Assembly (NCBI RefSeq): GCF_002234535.1
Contig: NZ_CP022521.1
Location: 248,001-312,000, forward strand
Length of the DNA: 64,000 bases
Source of the DNA: Actinoalloteichus hoggarensis
Lineage (GTDB): Bacteria > Actinomycetota > Actinomycetes > Mycobacteriales > Pseudonocardiaceae
Direction: 5' to 3'
Both the position numbers and the translations under genes were made by a program. The notes below the pieces were generated by a model. That model did no database searches. It worked only from the letters and a program-made list of their open reading frames with translations, and was not told the origin of the DNA. Below are positions 26,621 to 35,515 of this stretch, one piece after another (within the stretch, counting starts at the first letter, position 1; every line of letters starts with the position of its first letter).

Positions 26621-28636
26621 ATGACCCAGCAGACCGGTTCTGCCGAGTCCGGGCCCAGCAGCGCCGCAACCCTGGACAACCTTCTCAGCGAGAACAGGAC
26701 GTTCCCGCCCGACGAGGACTTCGCCCGATCCGCGAACGCGACTCAGTCCCTGTACGACGAGGCGGCGGCCGACCGGGAGGCCTTCTGGGGTTCCCAGGCG
26801 GAACGGCTGCACTGGGACACGCCGTGGACGCAGGTCCTGGACTGGTCGAACGCGCCGTTCGCGAAGTGGTTCGTCGGCGGACGGCTGAACGTCGCCTACA
26901 ACTGCGTCGACCGGCATGTCGAGTCCGGGCACGGTGACCAGGTCGCCATCCACTGGGAGGGCGAACCGGGCGACACCAGGACGATCACCTACGCCGACCT
27001 GCGGCGCGAGGTGGCCAAGACCGCCAACGCGCTGACCTCCCTGGGCCTCACCGCGGGCGACCGTGTCGCGATCTACCTTCCGATGATCCCCGAGGCCGTC
27101 TTCTCCATGCTGGCCTGCGCTCGACTGGGGCTCACGCACAGCGTGGTCTTCGGCGGCTTCTCCGCCGAGGCGCTGCGCACCAGGATCGACGACGCCGAGG
27201 CGTCACTGGTGATCACCAGTGACGGACAGAATCGTCGCGGCAAGGTGCTGGGGCTGAAGGAGAACGTGGACACGGCGGTGCGCGACGCCCACTCCGTGCG
27301 CAACGTCCTGGTGGTCCGCCGCACCGGCAAGGACGTCGAGTGGCACGACGGCCGCGACGTGTGGTGGCACGACCTCGTCGACACACAGTCCGAGGAGCAC
27401 ACCCCCGAGGCCTTCGACGCCGAGCACCCGTTGTTCATCCTCTACACCTCCGGCACCACCGGGAAGCCGAAGGGCATCCTGCACACCTCCGGCGGATACC
27501 TGACTCAGGCCGCGTACACCCACCACGCCGTGTTCGACCTCAAGCCGGACACCGACGTCTACTGGTGCGGCGCCGACGTCGGCTGGGTGACCGGCCACTC
27601 CTACATCGTCTACGGGCCGCTGGCGAACCGGGCGACCTCGGTGATGTACGAGGGCACGCCCAACACGCCGCACGAGGGGCGCTGGTGGGAGATCGTGCAG
27701 CGGTACCGGGTGTCCATCCTGTACACGGCCCCCACCACGATCCGCACCTTCATGAAGTGGGGCAGCGACATCCCCGCACGGCACGATCTCTCCTCGTTGC
27801 GGCTGCTCGGCAGCGTCGGCGAGCCGATCAATCCCGAGGCCTGGATGTGGTATCGCGAGCACATCGGCGCCGCCGCCACCCCCGTCGTCGACACCTGGTG
27901 GCAGACCGAGACGGGCGGGATCATGATCTCCCCGCTACCCGGTGTCACGGCCGCCAAACCGGGTTCGGCGATGGGCACGCTGCCCGGCATCTCCGCGAAG
28001 ATCGTCGACGAGAACGGCGTCGAGGTCGGCCGAGGCGGCGGCGGATACCTGGTGCTCGACCAGCCTTGGCCGGGCATGCTGCGGGGCATCTGGGGCGACG
28101 AACAACGGTTCCGCGACACCTACTGGTCGCGGTTCCGCGACGAGTCCGGCCCGATCTACTTCGCGGGTGACGGCGCCAAGTACGACGCCGAGGGCGCGAT
28201 CTGGCTGCTGGGTCGGGTAGACGACGTGATGAACGTGTCCGGACACCGGATCTCCACCACGGAGGTCGAGTCGGCGCTGGTCGCGCACTCCTCGGTCGCG
28301 GAGGCCGCGGTGGTCGGCGCCGCCGACGCCACCACCGGCCAGGGCATCGTGGCGTTCGTGATCCTCCGCGGCGGCGGCGAGTCGGCGGACGAGGGCGCGG
28401 AGCTGGTCAAGCGGCTCCGGGACCACGTCGCGAAGGAGATCGGCCCGATCGCCAAGCCTCGGCAGATCCTGGTCGTCCCCGAACTGCCCAAGACACGCTC
28501 CGGGAAGATCATGCGCAGGCTGCTGCGTGACGTGGCCGAGAACCGCGAGCTCGGCGACGTGACGACGCTTCAGGACTCGTCGGTGATGGACCTGATCTCC
28601 TCGGGGCTCGCCAAACCGGCGGGCGACGAGGGCTGA
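26621..28636 (+). CDS. acs: Acetyl-coenzyme A synthetase
   Basis: A 671-residue AMP-forming acetate:CoA ligase making acetyl-CoA from acetate, ATP and CoA in the cytoplasm. The adenylation core shows YTSGTTGKPKGILH, the acetate pocket has the DVYWCGADVGWVTGHSYI and TWWQTETGGIM segments with the pocket tryptophan, and the C-terminal domain carries PKTRSGKIMRRLLR. There K629 is the catalytic lysine whose acetylation switches Acs off. ATG 26621 is preceded by AGGGAGG at nine-base spacing. The frame extends upstream without homology. Length is normal (about 650). Confidence 0.97.
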   Translation: MTQQTGSAESGPSSAATLDNLLSENRTFPPDEDFARSANATQSLYDEAAADREAFWGSQAERLHWDTPWTQVLDWSNAPFAKWFVGGRLNVAYNCVDRHVESGHGDQVAIHWEGEPGDTRTITYADLRREVAKTANALTSLGLTAGDRVAIYLPMIPEAVFSMLACARLGLTHSVVFGGFSAEALRTRIDDAEASLVITSDGQNRRGKVLGLKENVDTAVRDAHSVRNVLVVRRTGKDVEWHDGRDVWWHDLVDTQSEEHTPEAFDAEHPLFILYTSGTTGKPKGILHTSGGYLTQAAYTHHAVFDLKPDTDVYWCGADVGWVTGHSYIVYGPLANRATSVMYEGTPNTPHEGRWWEIVQRYRVSILYTAPTTIRTFMKWGSDIPARHDLSSLRLLGSVGEPINPEAWMWYREHIGAAATPVVDTWWQTETGGIMISPLPGVTAAKPGSAMGTLPGISAKIVDENGVEVGRGGGGYLVLDQPWPGMLRGIWGDEQRFRDTYWSRFRDESGPIYFAGDGAKYDAEGAIWLLGRVDDVMNVSGHRISTTEVESALVAHSSVAEAAVVGAADATTGQGIVAFVILRGGGESADEGAELVKRLRDHVAKEIGPIAKPRQILVVPELPKTRSGKIMRRLLRDVAENRELGDVTTLQDSSVMDLISSGLAKPAGDEG

Positions 28637-28761
28637 CCTCCGCGCACACCTCGTCGCGTCGCCCGCCGCATGTGCCTCCTCACGCGCCCTGGCGCCGCCG
28701 GAGCAGACATCAAGCTGGAATCTCGGGTGACGGCGGGCGACGGATGAGGGATGCTGGAGAC

Positions 28762-29187
28762 ATGAACGAGGACCTGCCGGTCGTCGGCTCGACGGCCATC
28801 CCGGCCGCCGAGCTGCGCTGGCGGTTCTCTCGATCCAGCGGTCCCGGCGGGCAGGGAGTGAACACCACCGACTCGAGGGTGGAGCTGTCCTTCGACCTCG
28901 CGTCGACGACGGTGTTCAGTCCGCCGCGCCAGGCACGGGCGCTGGATCGGCTCGCGGGGCGCCTCGTGGACGGCGTCCTCACGATCACCGCCGCGGAACA
29001 CCGCTCTCAACTGCGTAATCGTGAGGCGGCCAGGGCCAGGCTCGCGATGACACTGCGTGACGCCGTCGCTCCCGACCCGCCGAACCGGCGGCCCACCCGC
29101 CCGTCACGCGGCTCACAGCGACGACGGGTGGACCAGAAGAAGCGGCGCGGCGACGTGAAGCGACTCCGCCGCAGCCCGGAGGACTGA
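28762..29187 (+). CDS. arfB: Peptidyl-tRNA hydrolase ArfB, ribosome rescue
   Basis: A 141-residue class I release-factor-like protein. The catalytic GGQ motif lies in RFSRSSGPGGQGVNTTDSR near residues 30-35 and is followed by a beta-rich domain. A basic tail (RRVDQKKRRGDVKRLRR) threads into the empty mRNA channel of stalled ribosomes in ArfB. It lacks the stop-codon-recognition domains of RF1/RF2. ATG 28762 has a GGAGA site close upstream. The gene follows acs after 125 bases and converges with the nitrilase gene. Confidence 0.93.
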   Translation: MNEDLPVVGSTAIPAAELRWRFSRSSGPGGQGVNTTDSRVELSFDLASTTVFSPPRQARALDRLAGRLVDGVLTITAAEHRSQLRNREAARARLAMTLRDAVAPDPPNRRPTRPSRGSQRRRVDQKKRRGDVKRLRRSPED

Positions 29188-29310
29188 CCGACCGGCGTCC
29201 GGTCCACCCGCTGTCGGACCAGCCTGCCGCCAGGTGTGGCGGCTATCGTGCCGAGTCCGCACCGACTGCCCAGCCGCTCGCCGTACCTCCATGGCAGCCC
29301 TCGATGCCCG

Positions 29311-29330
29311 GCCGGTCGTCTCCGACCGGC
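29311..29330. terminator. Terminator hairpin after the nitrilase gene
   Basis: GCCGGTCG, a four-base loop and CGACCGGC form a perfect 8-bp hairpin. It begins nine bases after the nitrilase stop on the minus strand and lies in the gap to arfB, so it can end the murR-murQ-nitrilase transcript. Confidence 0.6.
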
Positions 29331-29339
29331 GCGGGGCCG

Positions 29340-30131
29340 TCAGAATCGCCGATTCGCCAGAACCGGGATCGTCTCCCGGGCCCGCTCCACCTCGGCTATG
29401 TCCACGTCGACCGGCAGCAGCCCCGGCGCGGGCCCGAGCTGAGCCCGAATCTCCCCGACCGGGGACACCAGGCTGCTGTAGCCGATACCGGTGGGGGCGG
29501 CGCCCTTCGGTCGCTCGCCGATCGTGCTCGGGTCGGCCTGACCACAGGCCAGCAGCCAGGACGTGGAGTCCAGTGCCCGGGCGCGGCACAGCAGTTCCCA
29601 CTGCTCGCGTTTACCCGGCCCCGCTCCCCAGGAGGCGCCGACCAGCATGACCTGCGCGCCGTCGTCCGCCAGCGCGTGGAACAGCCCGGGGAACCGCAGG
29701 TCATAGCAGGTGGCGACGCCGAAGGTCACCGAGTCCACCGTGAAGGTGACCGGTCGTTCGCCCGGTGCGACGGTGTCCGACTCGGCGAAGCCGAACGCAT
29801 CGAACAGATGCACCTTGTCGTATGCCGTGTCGACCCCCGGTCCGGTGATCAGCAGGGTGTTGCGCACCCTCCCGTCGTCGGCGGGCACGAACATCCCGGC
29901 GACCACCACCACGTCGGCGGCCTTCGCCGCTGCCCGCACCGCCGTGGCCCACGGCCCGTCCAACGGTTCGGCGACCGGCCCCAACGGGATGCCGAAGCGC
30001 GCCATCGTCGCCTCGGGCAGCAGCAGCACCCGTGCGCCCTGCGCGGCGGCGTCCGTCACGGCCGTCCGCACCGACCCGAGATTGACCTGCGGGTCGGTGT
30101 CGGCGGCCAGCTGGCTCAGTGCGATCCGCAC
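29340..30131 (-). CDS. Carbon-nitrogen hydrolase (Nit1/Nit2-like nitrilase family)
   Basis: A 263-residue amidohydrolase with the Glu-Lys-Cys triad visible in LLLPEATMARFG, TAYDKVHLFDAFG and GVATCYDLRFPGL. The RFPGLFHALADDGAQ region and overall length fit the Nit1/Nit2 group, which includes deaminated-glutathione amidase and omega-amidase; the exact amide substrate is uncertain. GTG 30131 has an outstanding ribosome-binding site, GGAGGAGGA, immediately upstream. It is 11 bases after the murQ stop and co-transcribed with murQ and the RpiR regulator. The frame is open farther upstream only as a shadow of murQ. Confidence 0.9.
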   Translation of the reverse strand: MRIALSQLAADTDPQVNLGSVRTAVTDAAAQGARVLLLPEATMARFGIPLGPVAEPLDGPWATAVRAAAKAADVVVVAGMFVPADDGRVRNTLLITGPGVDTAYDKVHLFDAFGFAESDTVAPGERPVTFTVDSVTFGVATCYDLRFPGLFHALADDGAQVMLVGASWGAGPGKREQWELLCRARALDSTSWLLACGQADPSTIGERPKGAAPTGIGYSSLVSPVGEIRAQLGPAPGLLPVDVDIAEVERARETIPVLANRRF

Positions 30132-30142
30132 TCCTCCTCCGA

Positions 30143-31081
30143 TCAGTTGGTGGGCTGTGCCAGCGTCGTCAGCGCCTCTCGGACGTGACCGTCCGTCTGC
30201 GACAGCGCCATCCTGGCCACGTCGGTGTCGACCCCGGTGAGGAGCGTGACCAGCGCGGTCTTCACATCGCCCGCCGCCTGCACCAGCGCGGTCTCGCAGG
30301 TCAGCTCGTCGGCGCCGGAGGCCTCCTGCAGGATGGTCAGCGTCCGGCCGCGAAGCTTCGCGTTCGACGCCACCATGCTGATCATCAGGTTCGAGTACGT
30401 GCGGCCCAGCCGCACCATCACGGCGGTGGAGAACGCGGTGAGGATGAGCTTCTGCGCCGTGCCCGCCTTCATCCGGGTGGAACCCGCGATCGCCTCCGGA
30501 CCGGTGTCGACCGCGATCACCACATCGGCGGCGACGCCCGTGGCCGCGATGTTCGCCGGATTCGCCGAGACCAGGCCCGTGGCGGCTCCGAGGGATCTCG
30601 CCGCGCTGAGCGCGCCGAGCACGAACGGCGTACGACCGGACGCCGTCAGGCCGAGCACGAAGTCGTTCTCCCCGACCTGACGCCGCATCTGCGCGGCACC
30701 CTCGTCGACGTCGTCCTCGGCGCCCTCGACCGCGTGGACGAAGGCCGAGGCACCCCCGGCCTGGTGCGCGACGAACCAGCCCGAGGGCATGTTGTAGGTC
30801 GGGATCAGTTCGGCGGCGTCGAGCACGGCGAGCCGTCCCGACGTCCCCGCCCCGACGTAGTGCACCCGGCCGCCCGCGCGGAGCGCCTGGACGGCGAGGT
30901 CCACCGCATCGGCGAGCTGGGGCAGGACCTCGGCGACCGCATCGGGTACCAGGCGGTCCTCGTCGTTGATCAACCGCAGGACCTCCAGGGAGGAGACCCG
31001 GTCGATGTCCAGCGTGTTCGGATTGCGCGACTCCGTGGGGGAGTCCACTCGGATGCAGCTCAGGTGCGCTCGTGTCCTCAT
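30143..31081 (-). CDS. murQ: N-acetylmuramic acid 6-phosphate etherase
   Basis: A 312-residue SIS-domain lyase that cleaves the lactyl ether of MurNAc-6-phosphate, giving GlcNAc-6-phosphate and D-lactate in cell-wall recycling. The signature VHYVGAGTSGRLAVLDAAE holds the catalytic glutamate region, with DFVLGLTASGRTPFV as the second sugar-phosphate loop and AGSTRMKAGTAQK near the C-terminal helical part. Typical family length is about 300. The ATG overlaps the regulator stop as ATGA, so the two are coupled. MurNAc-6-phosphate must come from a PTS (MurP) or a kinase, neither of which is in the window. Confidence 0.96.
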   Translation of the reverse strand: MRTRAHLSCIRVDSPTESRNPNTLDIDRVSSLEVLRLINDEDRLVPDAVAEVLPQLADAVDLAVQALRAGGRVHYVGAGTSGRLAVLDAAELIPTYNMPSGWFVAHQAGGASAFVHAVEGAEDDVDEGAAQMRRQVGENDFVLGLTASGRTPFVLGALSAARSLGAATGLVSANPANIAATGVAADVVIAVDTGPEAIAGSTRMKAGTAQKLILTAFSTAVMVRLGRTYSNLMISMVASNAKLRGRTLTILQEASGADELTCETALVQAAGDVKTALVTLLTGVDTDVARMALSQTDGHVREALTTLAQPTN

Positions 31082-32010
31082 CGGTTACCGTCCCTCGGTC
31101 GGCGCCTGCCATCGGGTCGAGCTCCCAGGCGTTGACCCACGACTGCCGCGTAGGTCACCTCCAGGGCTTCCTGCGCGGTCTCGTAGTGCTGCTGGGCCAC
31201 CCCGATGAACAGGTAGTCGATCACCGTCAACTGGGCGATCCGGCTGGACATCGCGCCGGAGCGAAACGTCGTCTCACGGGCCGCCGTCGTCAACACGTGG
31301 TCGGCGGCCTCCGTGATGGGGGACCTCGGGTAGTTGGTGACGGCGACCGTCTTCGCGCCCCGTGCCCTGGCCACCCGCAGCGAGTCGACGACATCGATGG
31401 TCGAGCCCGTGTGGGAGATGCCGATCGCGACGTCCTCCGGTCCGAGGACGGCGGCCGAGGTCAGTGCGATGTGCTTGTCACTCCACGCGAAACAGGTCCG
31501 GCCGATGCGGTGCAGCTTCTGCTGGAGGTCGAGTGCGACGAAGGCGCTCGCGCCGACGCCGTAGACGTCGACCCTCGGGGCGTGGGCGACCGCGTCGACC
31601 ACCTCCTGCAGCGTGGCCACGTCGATCTGCTCGGCCGTCTCCTTGACCGCCCTCGCATCGGCGTAGGAGACCTTGTCGATCACGTCGCGCAGGCTGTCCT
31701 CCGGGCCGATCTCGCCGCCGAGCTGCTGTTCGTCTCGGCTGGAGGTGCGAGCGGTCTCGGCCGCCAGGGCAAGCCGAAGCTCCGGGTAGCCGCGGATGCC
31801 GATGGCCTTGCAGAACCGGGTCACCGTGGTCTCACTGGTCCCGGCTGCCTCGGCGACCTCGGTGATGCTGCGGTGCGTCACGTCGGCCGGGTCGTCCAGG
31901 ACAACCTGGGCGACCCGTTGCTCGGCGCGGGCGAGGCCGGGCAGGAGAGATCTGATGCGAACCAGTGGGCTGCCCTCTGCTGCCGCGCCCTCGGCATAAC
32001 GCTTAGTCAC
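31078..32010 (-). CDS. RpiR-family transcriptional regulator (MurR-like)
   Basis: A 310-residue regulator. The N-terminal RpiR helix-turn-helix domain (ITEVAEAAGTSETTVTRFCKAIGIRGY) is followed by a SIS domain (VDVYGVGASAFVALDLQQKL and GISHTGSTIDVVDSLRVA) that binds a sugar phosphate. Overlap with murQ suggests that the ligand is MurNAc-6-phosphate, as for E. coli and B. subtilis MurR, and that it controls muramic acid recycling. GTG 32010 is seven bases after a TAAGTT -10 element with a TTGACC -35, so the mRNA is probably leaderless. The C-terminal 15 residues are basic and not part of the domain. Confidence 0.92.
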   Translation of the reverse strand: MTKRYAEGAAAEGSPLVRIRSLLPGLARAEQRVAQVVLDDPADVTHRSITEVAEAAGTSETTVTRFCKAIGIRGYPELRLALAAETARTSSRDEQQLGGEIGPEDSLRDVIDKVSYADARAVKETAEQIDVATLQEVVDAVAHAPRVDVYGVGASAFVALDLQQKLHRIGRTCFAWSDKHIALTSAAVLGPEDVAIGISHTGSTIDVVDSLRVARARGAKTVAVTNYPRSPITEAADHVLTTAARETTFRSGAMSSRIAQLTVIDYLFIGVAQQHYETAQEALEVTYAAVVGQRLGARPDGRRRPRDGNR

Positions 32011-32017
32011 GGTGGGA

Positions 32018-32047
32018 AACTTACTAACAGCACGTTGCCCAGGTCAA
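32018..32047 (-). promoter_or_regulatory. Promoter of the RpiR-murQ-nitrilase operon
   Basis: Minus strand: TTGACC (32047-32042), 18-base spacer, TAAGTT (32023-32018), then seven bases to GTG 32010. TGGGAAAC (32013-32020) and GTTTCCA (32053-32059) flank the core as an imperfect inverted repeat, a possible site for the RpiR protein itself. Confidence 0.6.
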
Positions 32048-32539
32048 CGCATGTTTCCATGTCGTCACCTGTCAGTTACCGCGCAGCGCGTGAATTCCCC
32101 ACATCCCCAGCTCGGCCGCCCCGAGGGGCTGATCCGACGCCGTGGGTATCGAGGGTGGAACCGGTCTCGTTATCAGCCGTATCCATTTGGTTATCCAGTC
32201 GTATGCAGGGACTTCTCGGGGTTCGTTGATCGACTAGCGCGCCGGCGGTCGAGGAGCCCACACGGTGGAGGCGCCACGATGTCTCGGAGTGGGCCGCCAC
32301 ACGGGGCTCGATCGAGCGAACCTCGTGTGAGAGTTCCCAACGTCGTCGCCGAGAGCTTTCGGAGATCGGTCCCCGTGCCCACGCCTCCGAGGAGTGCTCG
32401 CGGGAACCGGTCCTGATCGCCGCGAAACGAGCGCCGTTCCGATGAGGGCGTGGTACCAGTCCGGGCAGGGGTCACGGCGTTGGAGGCGTTCGTGCGGTGG
32501 CGTAGACGGGCCGGGGCCCCCGGCTCGGGACCGTGTGTG

Positions 32540-32575
32540 GCGCTGGACGGCGGCGCGGCGCTGGACGGCGGCGCG
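32540..32575. repeat. Perfect 18-bp tandem duplication
   Basis: GCGCTGGACGGCGGCGCG occurs twice head to tail (32540-32557 and 32558-32575). It is in the non-coding kilobase upstream of the secretion cassette and looks like a slippage duplication. Confidence 0.8.
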
Positions 32576-33021
32576 GCTCCGTCTCGACGGGATTGGGAGC
32601 AGGCGGCCGGCGTGCCATCCCTCGGCCGATGCGCGGTCGGCTGGCTGAGGTCGGCGGGCGGTCGGGCTCGGTGCCTGGATCGCGGTGCCGAATTCATCGG
32701 TCTTCTCCACTGTGGAGGCGGACTCGCGGCATCCGGCAGGTCAGGCGTCCTGGCCGAGTCGAGATCGCCTCCGTCGTCGGCCGAATGACGGTCCGAATCT
32801 CGCAAAGTGGACGGACGGCCGCAGGCTGGTGGGACGTCTCACCGAACTCACCTGTCCGGGTGGCTCCGGCGGTGTATCATTCGGGCCCAGAATCCTCTGT
32901 GCGAGTGGGAACCGGACGCGGTCCAGGCGCGTCTCAGGTTGCGTTCGTGATTTCCGTCAGCGAGCCCTGGGGGGCGTGACATGAGGTCGATCAGTGGTAC
33001 CGCGTTTCGGGAGGACGCGCT

Positions 33022-33438
33022 ATGAGCGGGACGTTTGAGCTTGATCCAGAGCGGCTGCCGCAGGCGATCGCGGATCTCGAAGAGGCGAAGAGTCGGGTCA
33101 TGGACATCGCTCAGGAAGCCCGAGAGCTCGGCATGGAGGCGCCGAACCAGGGCTCCGACGGTGTGAGCAGTAACGCAGGTATGCAGATCGCGCGGGTGGC
33201 AGGCGGGCCGGATGGTGCGTTGTTCAACGCGAACGAAGCTTACCTGGAAGCCCTTGAGGCAACCATCGAGAATTTTAAGGCGATGCTTGCCGATTATCAC
33301 AACATCGAGGACGCCAACCAGCTTGGGCTAAGGGACATCGAGGCTTCAGAGTTCAACGAGAGCGAGACTCCCAGTGAGCGTAGAGAGCGGGAGTTCTATG
33401 AGAACAACCCGCATCTTCCGCCGTCGTCGCGTAGCTGA
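33022..33438 (+). CDS. EspC/PE-like helical type VII secretion protein
   Basis: A 138-residue protein opening MSGTFELDPERLPQAIADLE, a helix-turn-helix hairpin like small ESX substrates. Y92-x3-E96 (DYHNIED) after the second helix matches the YxxxD/E type VII secretion signal. No WxG turn is visible, so it resembles PE or EspC proteins more than EsxA. The polar C-terminal 40 residues are probably disordered. ATG 33022 follows CGGGAGGA with good spacing. It is the first gene of a four-gene cassette with a lipoprotein, a PPE-like protein and EspG. Codon use is less G/C-rich than in neighbours, suggesting later acquisition. Family assignment is by pattern and context. Confidence 0.7.
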   Translation: MSGTFELDPERLPQAIADLEEAKSRVMDIAQEARELGMEAPNQGSDGVSSNAGMQIARVAGGPDGALFNANEAYLEALEATIENFKAMLADYHNIEDANQLGLRDIEASEFNESETPSERREREFYENNPHLPPSSRS

Positions 33439-33475
33439 AGACGTTGGTCGTCGCTATCATAGGAACTTGGAGACG

Positions 33476-34084
33476 ATGACATCTAATCGGCCGTGGGCGA
33501 TCGCTGGCGTAGCGATCGCAGCCTCACTGATGATTGCGTCCTGTTCTACCCAGGACGAGGGAACGGCGACACCTGTGGAGTCGGATTCGGCTGTCGAAGA
33601 GACGACGACCGAGGAATCTCCTGATGCGACTGCTCCGCAGGGATTGGCGCCGTCCGTCACCGACCCTCGCGACGTCGCTGGTGTTGACGTGTGTGCGCTG
33701 CTGACCCCAGAGTCCGCGGAGGATCTTGGTTTTGCGGCGGAGGGTGAGGCACGCACCACGGGTGGAGGTAATGCCTCTTGCGTCTGGGAATCTGAGGCCG
33801 GCTCGAGAGTCACTCTGGTGACAGATGTCGAGCGTGAGGGCCTCGAAGAAATCTATTCACGTCAATCGCTCTACTCGGATTGGGAAGAGTTGGAGGTGGC
33901 AGGTCACCCGGCGGTCCGGGCGAATGAGGGGGAGCCAACCTCGATGTGTGGTTATGTCGTGGGTGTTTCCGATACTCAGTACCTCGACGTGAATTACGTC
34001 CGTAGTGGTTCGGAAGATGAGGCCTGCGCAGGTGCACTCGCCGTCGCTGAAGCCGTTATTCCGACGCTGCCCGATGCGAACTGA
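33476..34084 (+). CDS. DUF3558-type lipoprotein
   Basis: A 202-residue secreted lipoprotein. The signal peptide (residues 1-22) ends in the lipobox IASC with C23 as the lipidated cysteine. A Thr/Glu/Ser-rich linker follows, then a domain beginning VDVCALLTPESAEDLGF with three more cysteines in NASCVW, TSMCGYV and DEACAGA that should form two disulfides. This layout is typical of DUF3558 proteins, abundant in Pseudonocardiales and often beside PPE/EspG genes; function unknown. ATG 33476 is preceded by GGAG at 33469. Its G+C is visibly lower than the backbone. Confidence 0.82.
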   Translation: MTSNRPWAIAGVAIAASLMIASCSTQDEGTATPVESDSAVEETTTEESPDATAPQGLAPSVTDPRDVAGVDVCALLTPESAEDLGFAAEGEARTTGGGNASCVWESEAGSRVTLVTDVEREGLEEIYSRQSLYSDWEELEVAGHPAVRANEGEPTSMCGYVVGVSDTQYLDVNYVRSGSEDEACAGALAVAEAVIPTLPDAN

Positions 34085-34098
34085 AGGGGAAGGGCGAG

Positions 34099-35508
34099 AT
34101 GAGTGAGCTGAACCTGCAGACGACTTGCCTCTCTTGGGAGGGCAAGGACGCCAAGACGATCCGGTCGGAGGTCTACTCGGGTGTCGGGGGCGGCGCCGGC
34201 CTCCAGGAGGTCGCGGGTAGGTGGCGTGACCTGACCACCCGGTATGCCGACATCGGCAGCTACATCGAGACTTCGCTCCAGAAGGCGCAAGCGGCGCACA
34301 CCGGCGCTGCTGCCGACGCTTCGGCTGCGGCGGTGAATCCGCTCGCCAGCTACGCAACTCAGGCGCAGGAACAGACCGAGGCGATCGCGAGCACGATCGA
34401 CACTCAGCTGGACTACCGGCTCAACACGATGACGAGTGTCCCTGAGGGTCAGGACGAGCCCACGAAGAGCGGCTTCCTGGAGCACGTGCTCCCCTCGGGC
34501 ATGACCGGTCACGGCGACCGGATGGAGGCCTACGAGGCCGAGAACGACGAGGCCCGGCAGGTCATGCAGGGCTACCAGAACAACACCAATCAGAACCTGA
34601 TGTCCTTCACCGGATTCCAGGACCCGCCGGAGGCCAACTACAGCCTCGCCTCTAGCAGCCCCAGCTCCCTGGGCAGCGGTCCTGGTGGCGTCGGCGGCGG
34701 TACCGGTAGCGGAACCGGCGGTGGCGCAGGCGGCATCGGCTCCGGCGGTGGTGGCGGCGGCTGGACACCGCCGGGCGGTGGCACCGGTGGCGGTGGCACC
34801 GGTGGCGGTGGCGGAGCAGGCGGCGGTGGCGGAGCTGGTGGCATCGGTGGTGGCGGCGGTGGTGGCGGTGGCGTGGCCCCGCCGACTGCGCCGCCGACGA
34901 TCGGCCCTGACTTCAACAATCCCGTGCTGCCTCCGCCGGGCAATCCGCCGATCGTGCAGCCGCCCATCGGTCAGCCGCCCATCGGTCAGCCGCCGATGGG
35001 TCCCCCGCCGGTGATCGGCGGCCCGACCGGACCCTATGGACCCAACGGACCCAACGGACCCAACGGACCCCACGGGCCCAACGGTCGGCTGCCCGGCGGG
35101 TCCGGCGGCGGCCCCGGCGGCCGTGGCTTCGGCCCCGGCGGACCTGGCGGCCCCGGCGGGCCGGGCGGTGGCCTCGGCGGCCGTGGCGGCTTCGGCCCCG
35201 GCGGCGGCTTCGGCCCGGGTGGCGCCGGTGGCCTCGGCGGCGGCTTCGGCGCCGGTGGCGCGGGTGGCGGCTTCGGCCCAGGCGGGGCGGGTGCTCCCGG
35301 TGCCGGTGGTGGTTTCGGTCCTGGTGGTGCCGGCGGCCCCGGTGGTGTCGGTGGCGCAGGCGGAGGCATGGGCGGGGGCGCTCGCGGCAAGAACAGCCAG
35401 GGTGAGGACGACAAGGAGCACAAGCGCGCCGACTATCTGCTGGAGACCGATGACGTCTTCGGCGACGGACAGCTCGTCGCGCCGCCCGTCCTCGGCGAGC
35501 GAGGGTAG
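34099..35508 (+). CDS. PPE-like type VII secretion substrate with Gly/Pro-rich repeat region
   Basis: A 469-residue protein. Residues about 1-175 are helical (WRDLTTRYADIGSYIETSLQ; AYEAENDEARQVMQGYQNNT), as in PPE-domain proteins. Residues about 190-440 are glycine- and proline-rich, with GGGTGGGG runs, QPPIG triplicates, GPNG repeats and FGPGG repeats. The C-terminal KRADYLLETDDVFGDGQLVAPPVLG is a short conserved-looking tail shared, as I recall, with actinobacterial PPE-like proteins. ATG 34099 follows GAAGGGGAAGGG. The next gene encodes the EspG-type chaperone that binds PPE helix tips. A classical PPE motif at the N-terminus is absent. Confidence 0.78.
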   Translation: MSELNLQTTCLSWEGKDAKTIRSEVYSGVGGGAGLQEVAGRWRDLTTRYADIGSYIETSLQKAQAAHTGAAADASAAAVNPLASYATQAQEQTEAIASTIDTQLDYRLNTMTSVPEGQDEPTKSGFLEHVLPSGMTGHGDRMEAYEAENDEARQVMQGYQNNTNQNLMSFTGFQDPPEANYSLASSSPSSLGSGPGGVGGGTGSGTGGGAGGIGSGGGGGGWTPPGGGTGGGGTGGGGGAGGGGGAGGIGGGGGGGGGVAPPTAPPTIGPDFNNPVLPPPGNPPIVQPPIGQPPIGQPPMGPPPVIGGPTGPYGPNGPNGPNGPHGPNGRLPGGSGGGPGGRGFGPGGPGGPGGPGGGLGGRGGFGPGGGFGPGGAGGLGGGFGAGGAGGGFGPGGAGAPGAGGGFGPGGAGGPGGVGGAGGGMGGGARGKNSQGEDDKEHKRADYLLETDDVFGDGQLVAPPVLGERG

Positions 35509-35515
35509 GTAGTTC

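Larger units (their letters stand above)
32011..33021. other. One-kilobase region without a convincing gene
   Basis: Holds the RpiR promoter at the left edge. Longer open frames (for example 32450-32788 plus) have no ribosome-binding site, unnatural composition and no recognisable motif. A perfect tandem repeat lies at 32540-32575. TATCAT (32875-32880) could be a -10 for the secretion cassette that starts at 33022. CGGGAGGA (33008-33015) is that cassette's ribosome-binding site. Confidence 0.55.

Noticed and set aside
32450..32788. 112-codon plus-strand frame in the gene-free kilobase
   Set aside because: No ribosome-binding site or -10 at the start, crosses the tandem duplication, no recognisable sequence.
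34680..35390. Repetitive Gly/Pro-coding DNA considered as a CRISPR or satellite array
   Set aside because: The repeats are in frame, of variable length and encode GGG, QPPIG, GPNG and FGPGG units of the PPE-like protein. No CRISPR array is visible anywhere in the window.
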